The notes: a model not told the origin generated them from the letters alone. DNA of 64,000 nucleotides from Paenibacillus tyrphae (GCF_027925525.1 NZ_BSDJ01000011.1:62001-126000), one strand, 5' to 3'. Positions 23,828-33,249 are shown, counted from the first letter of the stretch. Made by a program: numbers and translations.

Positions 23828-24469
23828 ATGAAGAAGTATCTTGGACTCCTCGCTCTGGTGATAATGATCGTGAATGCAGGCTGTACGCAAGCAGAACCTC
23901 CAAAAGCAACTGCCGCCCCTGAGCAGAATACCGCGCCGGCAACAACACCGCAGGATACACCAAAAGAAGCAGCTAAACAGCAAACAACAACGAATGCAGA
24001 GTTTGCTTTTACGAAAGCGGATCAGCATCCTGAAAAGGTTCTGATCGATGTCATTAGCTCGGCGAAGGAGACGCTGGATGTTGCGATCCACAGCATCACG
24101 CATCCGGACATTGTAGCGGCGATCCGTGATGCTAAAAAACGCGGCGTAGCAGTGCGTGTAATTACGGACAAGACCCAGTCCGAAGGGAAAGCGCAGGGAG
24201 AGGCTTTAAAGATCCTTAGCAGCGCGGGGATTCCGATGAAGATCAACAGCCACAACGGCCTGATGCACCTGAAGGTGACGATCGCAGATAAGAAGGTCGT
24301 AACCACCGGCTCGTATAACTACTCCAAGGCGGCAAGTACAACGAACGATGAGGTTCTGGTTGTAATCCGGGAGGAAGGGGCAGCAAAAACATTTTCAGAT
24401 GAATTCGAAAAGATGTGGAACGATACGAAGGGTTTTAAACCGATTGAGAAGAAGGTTGCAAAAAAATAG
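23828..24469 (+). CDS. PLD-like (single HKD motif) lipoprotein
   Basis: 213 residues. A lipoprotein-type signal ends IVNAGC (Cys19), with a slightly atypical lipobox, followed by a Pro/Thr/Ala-rich linker to about residue 58. The catalytic domain has HLKVTIADKKVVTTGSYNYS, a full HxKx4D plus GSxN motif of the phospholipase D / Nuc endonuclease superfamily. A single HKD implies a dimer, as in Nuc, a periplasmic nuclease. Likely outside the membrane; the substrate may be DNA or lipid. AAGGAG lies 7 bases before ATG 23828. Confidence 0.88.
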   Translation: MKKYLGLLALVIMIVNAGCTQAEPPKATAAPEQNTAPATTPQDTPKEAAKQQTTTNAEFAFTKADQHPEKVLIDVISSAKETLDVAIHSITHPDIVAAIRDAKKRGVAVRVITDKTQSEGKAQGEALKILSSAGIPMKINSHNGLMHLKVTIADKKVVTTGSYNYSKAASTTNDEVLVVIREEGAAKTFSDEFEKMWNDTKGFKPIEKKVAKK

Positions 24470-24930
24470 CGACAACTCCACCAGTATTAGGAAGGCATTC
24501 GTGGCAGCCGACCACGTAGCGGTTTTTTTACAAGAGTCCCGGCTAGTCAATTGAACTGGTCAGGGACTCTTCCACTTACTGCAAAGGCAATTGCGACTAG
24601 GCCTACTATAGATCGGTCGTATGTACTTTCGAGAATGGTTTATGCCTTATGCCTCATGTCTCGCCGCGTCCGTTTCCCCTTTTTTTACCCGCTCGCAATG
24701 CTTCATTCCAAAAATAGCTAGCCTCATTTGATCTCCCTTCGTAAATACCCATCTTTTCCAGTGTCGAAGTTGTCCGAATCATCCCTTTCCCCGCAGCGTA
24801 AGACTCATCGGCCGCTGTCGTCAGCGGGAGCTGAACGTAAGGTAGGCACGGCAGCAGCAGCGAAGATGTCATACCCGCTGGCATTTCATATTGCATTGCT
24901 GCTGCTGCGAAGGAGGAAGTTAGAGCAAAT
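24470..24930. other. Gene-poor stretch after the PLD lipoprotein
   Basis: Contains a terminator-like hairpin (24500-24529) and an inverted repeat AAGAGTCCC/GGGACTCTT (24532-24571). A minus-strand open frame at 24654-24896 has no ribosome binding site or recognisable family and is not called. Confidence 0.45.
24500..24529 (+). terminator. Probable terminator of the PLD lipoprotein gene
   Basis: CGTGG (24500-24504) pairs with CCACG (24512-24516), and seven T residues follow at 24523-24529. The stem is short; the downstream 9-bp repeat AAGAGTCCC/GGGACTCTT may back it up. Confidence 0.5.
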
Positions 24931-25221
24931 TTAAAAGCATGAAAATGAGCTGATTTCTCTTAAACTAATCCCAAAGATCACCCAAAATCTACCGGTCCAC
25001 CTATAACCTGTAACTGAAAAACGCCCGACAAAGGTTGGAAAAAACCAAAAGCGGTTCCCATTCGTAAGCCAAACAAAAGTATTTCGAAACAAACAACGGG
25101 AGATAGCTCCGGGGTCAACAGCAAAAGCAGAAATGGGGGGTTCAAAAGGTGGAGGAGGGAGCGTAGGTACCTGTTGTGCAGTCGTTCCAGGCGGTGGTCC
25201 AAATGGAGGCATAAACGCCAT
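24931..25221 (-). CDS. Small Pro-rich protein with an aromatic C-terminal domain
   Basis: 96 residues. A Pro-rich N-terminus (MPPFGPPPGTTAQQVPTLPP) is followed by DPGAISRCLFRNTFVWLTNG and the Trp/Phe/Gly-rich FPTFVGRFSVTGYRWTGRFW. Small proteins of this pattern are common in spore-forming Bacillales, often annotated only as hypothetical; the function is unknown. AAGGAGTGA lies 6 bases before ATG 25221. The Cys, Trp and Tyr content would fit a surface or spore-associated protein (inference). Confidence 0.72.
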   Translation of the reverse strand: MAFMPPFGPPPGTTAQQVPTLPPPPFEPPISAFAVDPGAISRCLFRNTFVWLTNGNRFWFFPTFVGRFSVTGYRWTGRFWVIFGISLREISSFSCF

Positions 25222-25661
25222 TCGATGTCACTCCTTTTCGAAAGTAGGCTAATGCAATATATGTAAGAGGGCATTCTTCGGGTTGGACCAATGCCTATAT
25301 ATATCGCGGTGGTTTCAATTCCTCATAGATTTGATCGAAACTTGAGCATAAACCAGACGAAGAAAGCACCGGCGAATAGCAGAGACACTTGCATTGTAAT
25401 TGTATGGGTACCGGAAAGAAAGATAATAGCGCTAATGCATTACGAATTTTGGGGTATCAATTTATTACCGTGAAGATGTAGTGGTGGGGTATCCTTGGAC
25501 AATAGATCGTTGACAAATTTACCTAAAAATCGACTTTTTTTGTACAGGATATTACCGCTTATCTGCCAGTTAATCAAAAATGTCTAAGTGAATTGGGAAA
25601 CAATGTATACTAGCTTTGTGTTCAGTCGAACTGAACAAAAAAAATTAAAGGAGCGTTTGAT
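25222..25661. other. Divergent intergenic stretch without a supported gene
   Basis: 440 bases between the minus-strand Pro-rich gene and the plus-strand secreted protein gene. The only clear structure is the promoter/operator at 25606-25636. Confidence 0.5.
25606..25636 (+). promoter_or_regulatory. Promoter -10 with an operator palindrome at the start site
   Basis: TATACT (25606-25611) is followed by the perfect palindrome GTTCAGT-CGA-ACTGAAC (25620-25636), which would cover about +2 to +18 of the transcript. A repressor site is likely; no matching regulator gene is adjacent. Confidence 0.6.
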
Positions 25662-26006
25662 ATGAAAAAAATTGCATCTTTGGCATTACTATCGGCTTTA
25701 TCAGTAGTCTCCATTGCTTCTGGGGCAAATGCTGAACAAGTGCAGTCTCGTGAGACTAATATCAGCGTGGTAGCTTCTGACTCCGCCTCCACATTTGCAA
25801 GTCCCATAGAAAGGGAGAAAGAATTAAAAGTCGGGAAGACACTGCAATTGCCACGTGGATATCAGTATTTCCCTCAAGGGGGCTGGCCGGATAAAATTGA
25901 AGTGGATTCAGACGGCCTTGTAACTGGAAAGAAAAAAGGTAAAGCCACAGTACAGGTGCTGGATGGATCAAAACTAAAATACGTTTATTACATTACTGTA
26001 TATTAA
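25662..26006 (+). CDS. Small secreted protein with a BIG2-like domain
   Basis: 114 residues. A clear Sec signal peptide (MKKIASLALLSALSVVSIAS, cleavage after GANA near residue 24) precedes a compact domain with LKVGKTLQLPRG and DSDGLVTGKKKGKATVQVLD. That order (a leading strand, then G-x-V-T-G-K-x-x-G-x-A-x-V) is the pattern of bacterial Ig-like group 2 domains, although the first part is short. Likely extracellular or wall-associated; function unknown. AAAGGAG lies 8 bases before ATG 25662. Confidence 0.75.
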   Translation: MKKIASLALLSALSVVSIASGANAEQVQSRETNISVVASDSASTFASPIEREKELKVGKTLQLPRGYQYFPQGGWPDKIEVDSDGLVTGKKKGKATVQVLDGSKLKYVYYITVY

Positions 26007-26331
26007 AATTTTTTGTATCTGGTAAATGTACGCTAAGCGGTAAAACTGGATTCCTACAACCTTATTTGAGTACATCTTTGGGCATTAATGGAAACTTTGA
26101 ATTTTGAACACTCCCACTAGCTTTCGCTGGTGGGATTTTTTTACTTAGTGAAGTGTTTCTACAAGGTAATTTACATATTTGTTTTAGTCGACTATTTTTG
26201 TACAGAATCATTTGGTGGACAATGGACATTTTCGCTTATCAAGATCGTGGCAGAAGTATGCCGCAAATCATGTAATCTAATGTATCTTAGTTTAGGATGG
26301 AGATTATGAAACTCGCGCCACTTATCCTTGA
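26007..26331. other. Intergenic stretch with a terminator
   Basis: Holds the terminator at 26112-26142. The rest is AT-rich and I see no gene. Confidence 0.5.
26112..26142 (+). terminator. Terminator of the small secreted protein gene
   Basis: TCCCACTAGC (26112-26121) pairs with GCTGGTGGGA (26126-26135) over 10 bases with one wobble, followed by seven T residues. Confidence 0.85.
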
Positions 26332-26700
26332 TCAATAATCGATATTTTTATACAATAAATATTTTTCTAATTCCTTAACCACAGAAGGAGAAATCGCGAT
26401 TTTGCGGGTCTTATTGTTTTTAGGTAATTTAATGATTGGCCTTCCTGACTTAAATTTGGGGATGGATTGCTTACTCTCTATAAATCCCTTTTCTAAATCG
26501 ATATGTTTCCATTGAAGTCCCAGAAGTTCAGCGCGTCTCATACCGGTTGTAAAAGCAAGTATGATGAGGATTCGAACTTGAATAATTTCAGTCTGAAGGG
26601 CATTAAATATATCAAAAATCTCTTCTTGATTATAATGTTCCATTTCTTTGGTAGCATCTTTTGGTTTAGTGATTCCATCGATAGGATTCTCTTTTAAAAC
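26332..26700 (-). pseudogene. Tyrosine recombinase (phage integrase) remnant
   Basis: An open frame from about 26700 to the stop at 26332 reads as an internal slice of a tyrosine recombinase. The end of the SAM-like core-binding domain (KENPIDGITKPK) leads into the catalytic domain with TGMRRAELLGLQWKHIDLEK, carrying the first catalytic Arg, and a KTRKI strand. It lacks the HxxR box and the nucleophilic Tyr, and an in-frame stop precedes it. It is therefore truncated at both ends and inactive. It marks past integration near the right end of the accessory block. Confidence 0.85.
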
Positions 26701-26935
26701 TTTTCATGAAACAGCTTTCGAAAAAATACTTTAAAACACTTGGAAAATATATGCAATTGATGATGGACCAAGGGGGCCTTTTTTATCGATTCGTGCATCT
26801 GGTTTTTCAAGTTTATATAAAAATCTACTATGTGCAGAGTTTTGATTTGATCAATACGCATACGTTTAAAGAAAGGAAGGATTCTTACTCATTTGTTGTT
26901 TCGTACTTTCGCAAACTCGCCAGTACTAAAACTGA

Positions 26936-26962
26936 GGACGCCGTAAATTGGCGTCCTTTTCG
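26936..26962 (+). terminator. Terminator without a clear upstream gene
   Basis: GGACGCC (26936-26942) pairs perfectly with GGCGTCC (26950-26956), followed by TTTT. It may be left from a decayed gene next to the integrase remnant. Confidence 0.65.
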
Positions 26963-27286
26963 CTGAGATCTATGTTTAAATGAAGGAAAAAAATTTAGTC
27001 TACAAATGGTCTATAGTGTTCGAAAAACGTATCTGTTATAGTGTGTTAATTTTTCTGTTACATATAAAATTTCTTTAAATAAAGCATTACTTTATACTGT
27101 ACCAATAAAATCGGGGCCCGTCTCGCGACGAGCCCCTTTCATGGGAGAGGAGAAACCGGACGAAGAGCTTATGGGGAACGTAAGTCTTCTCCGCGGTTGT
27201 CTACGACATTTTCGGATGTCGATGATATAAGGATGATCCTTTTTGCAGAAAGATATACATCCGCTGGGAAAATTTTTTTGGATTTT

Positions 27287-27316
27287 TTGTGCAAAAGATT
27301 CCGTTTGTGATACGAT
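27287..27316 (+). promoter_or_regulatory. Promoter of the rsmD-coaD unit
   Basis: TTGTGC (27287-27292) and an extended -10 TGATACGAT (-10 core 27311-27316) are 18 bases apart, about 38 bases before the rsmD ATG. Confidence 0.55.
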
Positions 27317-27353
27317 ATCAATATTAAGTTTGGCGGAAAGAAGGCTATACAGC

Positions 27354-27923
27354 ATGAGAGTCATATCGGGAAGTGCCAAAGGGCGGCCGCTGAAGTCGGT
27401 ACCGGGCATGGGAACCCGGCCCACGACGGACAAAGTGAAAGAAGCTGTATTCAGCATGATCGGCCCTTATTTCGACGGCGGACAAGTGCTGGATTTGTTT
27501 GCGGGCACGGGTGGGCTGAGTATCGAAGCGTTGAGCCGGGGGATGGATCGTGCCGTGCTCACGGATGTTGATAAAAAAGCCATCGACACGATTCGCCACA
27601 ATCTTCAGGCGACCGGGTTGACGGAGCGGGCCGAAGTGTACCGCAATGATGCGGTGCGCGCACTCAAAGCGCTTTCCAAGCGGGAAGCGCGTTTTGATCT
27701 GGTGTTTTTGGACCCGCCGTACAAGCTGAAAGTGATTGGAGAGCTGCTGGAGGAGCTGCAGCAGGGCGGATTGCTGGCCGACGGAGCGCGGATCGTGGTC
27801 GAGCATGACGCGGAGGACCGCCATGAGGGGGACTTCGGAGGGCTCGAATGGCTGCGGCGGGCCGAGTATGGGGATACTGCCATTACGATTTACCGAACCC
27901 GTTTCGAGGGTAAAGAGACTTAA
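27354..27923 (+). CDS. rsmD: 16S rRNA (guanine-966 N2) methyltransferase
   Basis: 189 residues. The start MRVISGSAKGRPLKSVPG and RPTTDKVKEAVFSMI are RsmD signatures. The SAM-binding motif I is VLDLFAGTGGLSIEALSRG (about 47-65) and the catalytic DPPY lies in FLDPPYKL. The enzyme methylates G966 of 16S rRNA in the small subunit. ATG 27354 has GAAAGAAGG upstream; an open frame extends back to 27243 without support. The coaD gene follows after 30 bases. Confidence 0.95.
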   Translation: MRVISGSAKGRPLKSVPGMGTRPTTDKVKEAVFSMIGPYFDGGQVLDLFAGTGGLSIEALSRGMDRAVLTDVDKKAIDTIRHNLQATGLTERAEVYRNDAVRALKALSKREARFDLVFLDPPYKLKVIGELLEELQQGGLLADGARIVVEHDAEDRHEGDFGGLEWLRRAEYGDTAITIYRTRFEGKET

Positions 27924-27935
27924 ACTCGACAATAG

Positions 27936-28478
<543 letters not shown>

Positions 28479-28492
28479 TTCGGAAGGAAGGT

Positions 28493-29758
28493 TTACCGCT
28501 GATGGCGGCGGTGGAAGAGAAAGGCGGTAAATACCGAGAGCACAAGCAGGACAAGCAGCATCGTGCCGAACTGCAGCATCATCGGGCTGATTAAGGGCCA
28601 CAAACTATCGTGCTCGAAGGACCAGCCAATGTGGGCTGTGGCATAGTGTGCAAGCACGGGCTGCTCTCCGCCAAGCGAATCGGTGAGCGGTTTCCAAGCT
28701 AAGCAGGTGAGCACAAAAGCAATTCCGCCATGCTCAAGCCGGGAGCGTAGAAAGCGCAGATAGCGCAAGTCGGAAGCCACAGTCAAGCTTTTGACTTGGG
28801 CGTGCGTGGACAAGCCTCCCCACGAGAGCAGCAGACTGAGCAGCGCATACGGCAAGGCCGACGAAGCGGCTTCTGTATATTGCGATAAGGCATACGCTCC
28901 GAGATGCGGTTCGAAGAAACCGGCCAGCAGCGCTTGGGCAAGCGTCAGAGCGTTGTCGCGGTTAAGGCCAAGTGCGGAGGCGAGGGAAGCGGCAGCGGAG
29001 ACAAGCCCTGAAAGCGAAACGGCGTGAAGCAGCACGGAAAACATCATCATGCACCCGCCGATTAGAAAAAGCTGCTGGACGCTTGACGTCACCGAATCTC
29101 CCAGCAGCTTCCCGAACGTCCGGCCGTCGCGCGTCCGGGCGTCTTGAAATGCGTCGAAGCTCCGACTGAGCCACCCTGAGCCTCCCTTGTTCTGCGATTT
29201 CGTTGCCGGCAGAGGGTGAGGTACAGAGGCGCTGCGAAAACGGTGGAGCAGGGCCAAGAGCAGCGTGGAGGCATAATGGATGACCGCCAGCGCAAGTCCG
29301 GCGGTCGCGCTTTGCAGGAAGCCGACGCCGACCACGCTTACGAGGAAAACCGGGTTCAGCAGGTGAGAGACCGAGAGCAGCCGCTCTCCTTCGTCGCGGG
29401 TCAGCGTGCCGTCCTTACGAAGCTGGCCCACGGCTGCGGCACCGGCCGGCATGCCCGCTGTGAAGCCGAGCGCCACAATCCAGCCGGCGACTCCCGGGAG
29501 CCTGAATAAAAGGCGCAGCAGCGGCTCGAGCAGCACGCCAAGTCCGTGCAGCACGCCCATGCCGCGCAGAAGCTCGGTGACGATCAGGAAGGGCAGCAAG
29601 GCCGGGAAGACAAGCTTCCACCAGAGCTGCAGCCCCTGGAGCGACGAGCGAAACGCTTCGTCGGGAAATGCGATGATGCTGACGACGAGAGCAAGCGCCG
29701 CAGCGCCGAGCAGCAGCGTCGCAAAGCGCGGGGAGAAGAGAACCTGTAACCGTTGCAT
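28493..29758 (-). CDS. ylbJ: Sporulation integral membrane protein YlbJ
   Basis: About 421 residues with 8-10 hydrophobic helices. Family features include WWKLVFPALLPFLIVTELL, GFTAGMPAGAAAVGQLRKDG and LLNPVFLVSVVGVGFL, matching YlbJ (nucleoside-recognition/gate-domain type). YlbJ is needed for normal sporulation in Bacillus, probably in the forespore or mother-cell membrane; its transport role is unproven. GGAGTG precedes ATGs 29767 and 29758, and upstream in-frame ATG 29812 is less likely. The gene is opposite in direction to rsmD-coaD and ylbL, as in related genomes. Confidence 0.92.
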   Translation of the reverse strand: MQRLQVLFSPRFATLLLGAAALALVVSIIAFPDEAFRSSLQGLQLWWKLVFPALLPFLIVTELLRGMGVLHGLGVLLEPLLRLLFRLPGVAGWIVALGFTAGMPAGAAAVGQLRKDGTLTRDEGERLLSVSHLLNPVFLVSVVGVGFLQSATAGLALAVIHYASTLLLALLHRFRSASVPHPLPATKSQNKGGSGWLSRSFDAFQDARTRDGRTFGKLLGDSVTSSVQQLFLIGGCMMMFSVLLHAVSLSGLVSAAASLASALGLNRDNALTLAQALLAGFFEPHLGAYALSQYTEAASSALPYALLSLLLSWGGLSTHAQVKSLTVASDLRYLRFLRSRLEHGGIAFVLTCLAWKPLTDSLGGEQPVLAHYATAHIGWSFEHDSLWPLISPMMLQFGTMLLVLLVLSVFTAFLFHRRHQR

Positions 29759-29902
29759 TCGAATCATCACTCCAGCTTGGGTTAGTGGTACATGTTTACG
29801 CTTTGTCCGCATGGAATAGACCTGACAGGCGTACGCTACCTATAGAGATACAACATTTGCGAACGGCTGGGGGGGAAGCTGCCAATGGGAGAGGCACGAC
29901 AC

Positions 29903-30976
29903 ATGAAACGCGCTTCACGCGTCGTTTTTTCCGTTTTTATTGCGATAGCGCTTTTATACGTGGTTTATTTTATGCCTTTGCCGCTCTATATTTTTAAGCC
30001 GGGGACGGCCGAGGACATTCATCCGATGGTTCACGTCAAGCAGGCTGCAGAGGAAAAAGGCAAGTTCATGCTGACTACGGTGCAAGTGGCCGACGCAACC
30101 GTATTCGGCTATTTGATGTCCTATGTCCGGCCCTACGAAGAGCTGCGGCTGAAGCGGGATCTGCTCCGCAACAACGAGACCGAGGCGGAGTATTCGCAGC
30201 GTCAGGAAGTGGTTATGCTCACCTCGCAGGCGGACGCGATTCAGGCGGCATACAACCGGTTGAAAATTCCTTACCATATCAGCAAGGATGGCGTCGTCAT
30301 CCAGCAGGTATATCCGAATGTTCCGGCGCATGACGTGCTTCAGGCCGGCGATACCATCGTGAAAATCGACGACAAACCGATCCAAACGATGGATGAGGTG
30401 CGAGGCGGCGTCACAGGCAAAAAAGCGGGGGACAGCGTCTCGATCAGCTACAAGCGCAAAGGCGTGGTCCAGACGAAGGATATCGCTTTGGCCGCGCTGC
30501 CTGCCGATCCAAACGCAAAACCGGCAGAAGCTTCGCGTGTCGGGCTTGGAGTCGTATTATCGGAATTGCACAGTGTGAAAGCCGATTCCGAGGAGCAGCA
30601 GGTAACTATTCAGGCGGGAGACATTGGCGGGCCGTCGGCGGGACTGATGTTTTCGCTGGAAATCTATAACAGACTGGCGGCCGGCGATATTACGAAAGGC
30701 TATAAGGTGGCGGGAACCGGAGAGATCGATCCGGACGGACATGTCGGTGTTATCGGGGGTATTCAGCATAAAATCGTAGCGGCCGACCGGGCGGGCGCCG
30801 AAATCTTTTTCAGCCCCAAAGACTATAAAGCTCCGAACGGCCAGACGATCCCCAATTATTCGGATGCGAAGAAGCGTGCCGATGAGCTGGGGACCAAAAT
30901 GACCGTCGTTCCGGTGGCTACGATGGGCGAGGCTTTGGATTATTTGGCGAAGCTGCCGGCGAAAACGGGAAGTTAG
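29903..30976 (+). CDS. ylbL: SepM/YlbL family membrane PDZ-Lon protease
   Basis: 357 residues. One N-terminal transmembrane helix (VVFSVFIAIALLYVVYFMPL) is followed by a PDZ domain (about 115-200; VYPNVPAHDVLQAGDTIVKI) and a Lon-type S16 protease domain with the catalytic Ser in GGPSAGLMF and Lys in GGIQHKIVAADRAG. It is anchored in the membrane with the protease outside. Related SepM cleaves a signalling peptide; YlbL substrates are largely unknown. GAGAGG lies 8 bases before ATG 29903; ATG 29885 also has a possible site. It ends 2 bases from convergent tmcAL. Confidence 0.93.
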   Translation: MKRASRVVFSVFIAIALLYVVYFMPLPLYIFKPGTAEDIHPMVHVKQAAEEKGKFMLTTVQVADATVFGYLMSYVRPYEELRLKRDLLRNNETEAEYSQRQEVVMLTSQADAIQAAYNRLKIPYHISKDGVVIQQVYPNVPAHDVLQAGDTIVKIDDKPIQTMDEVRGGVTGKKAGDSVSISYKRKGVVQTKDIALAALPADPNAKPAEASRVGLGVVLSELHSVKADSEEQQVTIQAGDIGGPSAGLMFSLEIYNRLAAGDITKGYKVAGTGEIDPDGHVGVIGGIQHKIVAADRAGAEIFFSPKDYKAPNGQTIPNYSDAKKRADELGTKMTVVPVATMGEALDYLAKLPAKTGS

Positions 30977-30978
30977 TA

Positions 30979-32214
30979 TCAATCCGTCACAACGACCGGT
31001 GGTTCGTAGTAATCCGCGAACCAATCGCGGGGAGCAGGCGTTTCATATCCGAGCGCATAGACAGATGTAGCGCGAATATCCATCGCGAGCAGCGGCGAAA
31101 GCTTGTCCGTTACTTTGGTAACAACGGGTACCTTCGCCGTTGTTTTCATTCGTCGGAGCAGCTCCCTTCCTTGCGGACGAAAGCCAAGCACGCGCAGGTA
31201 CGGCACACCTTGGCCGAGCGTTCCGACTGAGAGCTCTTCCTTGGTGTGATTCAGCAAAATGCGCAGTAAGGTGCGCTGCAGCTTGGTCCACGTGTAGCGT
31301 TTCGTTTTGAGTCGGTCCAGCAGCGAAGCGACGCAGCCCTCGCCTGGAGCCGTCGTCTCGGTCAGTGCCTGCCGGATGCGGTGCTCCAGCCCTTCCGTTA
31401 CCTCGTGGAACGTCGCGAGCTGCTCCGGGGTATGATTCATGAGCTGCAGCATCAGGGGTTTCGCGAAGCGCTCCCAATCGACTGGCGCGCGTCCGGCCTG
31501 CCATTCCCGCTCCAAAATATCCAGCGTCGCCGCAGGCGCATAAGGGCGGAGGGCGTGCAAATTACGTTCTTCAAAAAGCAATTTGCGCAGAGCGGTAGCG
31601 CTTGCAATGCGACCGTCTGTAATATCGGTCTGATTGTATTCGGCTTTCGTCCTTGTGATCGTTTGCGGCAGGATGCCGCTGCGAAGCCGCCGCAGGGCAA
31701 TCAAATAATGCAGCCCGAGCGTATTGTTCGGCTTGGCGAGCTCGCTTTCGTCCGCGCCCGGTACGAGCTGTGCTACGGCGCGACTGTAGGCGGCCGGATA
31801 CGGGACGCCGGCCTTCAGCTCCTGCTGCAGCAGCTCCCGCAGCGGAGCGGGCTCGTCCTGCAAGACATCGGCCGCGGCTTCGAGCCAGCCAATGTCGCCG
31901 CTCTCGCTGCCGAAGCAGAGGCTGTCGACGAGCCCGGTAGCGTCGAGCGCGGAGACGGCGCCGAAGGCGAACCATTCCGCCGGCTGGGCGCTATAGGCGA
32001 CCGGCAGTTCCAGAACAAGGTCGGCTCCCATGCGGAGCGCCATCTCGGCCCGCGCCCACTTGTTTACGACCGCCGGTTCGCCGCGCTGGAGAAAGTTCCC
32101 GCTCATGATGCAGATTGCGCTATCCGCTCCCGTTACCTTTTTCGATTGTTGGAAATGATAGTAGTGACCGTTATGCAGCGGGTTGTATTCGACGACGAGA
32201 CCGACGGTTGACAT
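30979..32214 (-). CDS. tmcAL: tRNA(Met) cytidine acetate ligase
   Basis: 411 residues. The N-terminal nucleotidyltransferase fold has EYNPLHNGHYYH with HxGH at residues 14-17 and SGNFLQRGEPAVVNKWARAE, diagnostic of TmcAL (YlbM). The enzyme uses acetate and ATP to make N4-acetylcytidine at the wobble position of elongator tRNA-Met. GGGAGG lies 11 bases before ATG 32214. The stop is 2 bases from the ylbL stop, so the convergent genes share almost no spacer and may interfere or share a termination zone. Confidence 0.95.
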   Translation of the reverse strand: MSTVGLVVEYNPLHNGHYYHFQQSKKVTGADSAICIMSGNFLQRGEPAVVNKWARAEMALRMGADLVLELPVAYSAQPAEWFAFGAVSALDATGLVDSLCFGSESGDIGWLEAAADVLQDEPAPLRELLQQELKAGVPYPAAYSRAVAQLVPGADESELAKPNNTLGLHYLIALRRLRSGILPQTITRTKAEYNQTDITDGRIASATALRKLLFEERNLHALRPYAPAATLDILEREWQAGRAPVDWERFAKPLMLQLMNHTPEQLATFHEVTEGLEHRIRQALTETTAPGEGCVASLLDRLKTKRYTWTKLQRTLLRILLNHTKEELSVGTLGQGVPYLRVLGFRPQGRELLRRMKTTAKVPVVTKVTDKLSPLLAMDIRATSVYALGYETPAPRDWFADYYEPPVVVTD

Positions 32215-32310
32215 GCGTAATGATTCCTCCCGATCAGCGTTTTCAGGCTCTTTTGCCATGAACGATTTTGTTTAATCACTATAGCATGAACATAGCATGA
32301 ACTGAAAATG

Positions 32311-32340
32311 TTGACAAAACGGAACCGAAGTCGATATAAT
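32311..32340 (+). promoter_or_regulatory. Promoter of yceD-rpmF
   Basis: Consensus TTGACA (32311-32316) and TATAAT (32335-32340) are 18 bases apart, about 28 bases before the yceD ATG. A strong vegetative promoter fits a ribosomal protein operon. Confidence 0.88.
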
Positions 32341-32367
32341 AATCTTTGTTTGTTTGGGGTGATACTC

Positions 32368-32895
32368 ATGTTTATACATTTGAAAGATTTGGCATCCAAA
32401 GGCACGATCCGGATCGAAGGCACGGAAGATCTGACAGGCATTCTGCCGAAGTCCGGAAGTCTGCTCGGGTATGGCCCGCTGCAGGTGCGTTTGGAAGCTC
32501 GGGACAAGGCCGGCACGGCCGAAGTCACGGGCGAACTGGACATCGACGTGGAGCAATCGTGCTCACGCTGCTTGTCCCCGATCGGACAGCATTTGACGAT
32601 TCCGTTTCATGAGACGTTTGTGAAGGGCGAAGAGCAAGAGCTGGAAGAGTCCGAGGATGAGGACCAGGACGAGGAAGACGTGCTGTATGTCTCCGAGGAC
32701 CGGTTCGAGCTGAAGCCCTATTTGGCGGAAAGCGTCATGATGGCGCTGCCGTTCATCCCGCTGTGCAGTGAAAATTGTCAAGGACTGTGTCCCGTGTGCG
32801 GAACGAACCGGAACGAGAAGGCTTGCGAATGCAAGACGGAGAAGGTGGACCCGCGTTTGGCCGGACTTGCGGATTTTTTTAAAGACCGATCGTAA
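32368..32895 (+). CDS. yceD: YceD/DUF177 family protein (YlbN)
   Basis: 175 residues. Features: a beta-rich N-terminus, the CSRCL motif near residue 70 ([16 protein letters not shown]), an acidic stretch (about 92-107), then [20 protein letters not shown], a Cys-rich putative zinc site typical of DUF177. The protein is linked to 23S rRNA/large-subunit accumulation in some organisms and is nearly always encoded before rpmF. GGGGTGA lies before ATG 32368. Confidence 0.92.
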   Translation: MFIHLKDLASKGTIRIEGTEDLTGILPKSGSLLGYGPLQVRLEARDKAGTAEVTGELDIDVEQSCSRCLSPIGQHLTIPFHETFVKGEEQELEESEDEDQDEEDVLYVSEDRFELKPYLAESVMMALPFIPLCSENCQGLCPVCGTNRNEKACECKTEKVDPRLAGLADFFKDRS

Positions 32896-32935
32896 CCAGG
32901 AACGCAGGCTGAATTCGTTGAAGGAGGTGGGAAAT

Positions 32936-33109
32936 ATGGCAGTACCTCAAAGGAGAACATCCAAAACGCGCCGCGACAAGCGTCGTACTCATTTTAAATT
33001 GGAAGTACCGGGCATGGTAAAGTGTGACAATTGCGGTGAATTGAAATTGGCTCACCGAGTTTGCAAAGTTTGCGGTCAATACAAGAAAAGAGAGATTATT
33101 AGCCAATAA
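32936..33109 (+). CDS. rpmF: 50S ribosomal protein L32
   Basis: 57 residues: [20 protein letters not shown], then a four-cysteine zinc ribbon, [18 protein letters not shown]. The intact CxxC...CxxC set makes it the zinc-binding (C+) form. It is part of the large ribosomal subunit. AAGGAGGTGG precedes ATG 32936. It is the second gene of the yceD operon and is closed by a strong terminator. Confidence 0.98.
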   Translation: MAVPQRRTSKTRRDKRRTHFKLEVPGMVKCDNCGELKLAHRVCKVCGQYKKREIISQ

Positions 33110-33129
33110 TCTTCCTGCAGACAAAAGAG

Positions 33130-33167
33130 ATAGTACTCCACCTTTAGGTGCAGTGCTATTTTTTTTG
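33130..33167 (+). terminator. Terminator of yceD-rpmF
   Basis: A 13-bp stem with one mismatch (33130-33142 with 33147-33159), a 4-base loop and a run of eight T residues. Confidence 0.93.
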
Positions 33168-33232
33168 TCTGCTTGCGCTTCCCTTTTTATGCAGAATCCA
33201 GTATACTTTGCTTTGTGACTTGGTCATAAGAG

Positions 33233-33249
33233 ATAGTGCCATGTCCTAT
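33233..33249 (+). promoter_or_regulatory. Weak candidate FapR operator
   Basis: ATAGTGCCATGTCCTAT is a partly symmetric 17-mer about 40 bases before fapR. It matches about 11 of 17 positions of the TTAGTACC-type FapR consensus. FapR autoregulates in Bacillus, so a site is expected near here, but this match is poor. Confidence 0.3.

Larger units (their letters stand above)
26701..27353. other. Gene-free stretch at the island/core boundary
   Basis: 650 bases with no supported gene. A plus-strand terminator (GGACGCC/GGCGTCC, 26936-26962) and a GGGGC...GCCCC hairpin near 27113-27136 suggest remains of lost genes. An 86-codon plus-strand frame at 26706-26966 lacks a ribosome binding site and family features. 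The rsmD promoter closes the region. Confidence 0.5.

Noticed and set aside
24654..24896. 80-codon minus-strand frame
   Set aside because: No ribosome binding site, no recognisable family, and the open frame continues upstream into another gene's end without a start.
26706..26966. 86-codon plus-strand frame next to the integrase remnant
   Set aside because: No ribosome binding site or domain; composition is that of random AT-rich DNA, and the terminator stem lies inside it. Possibly debris of a decayed gene.
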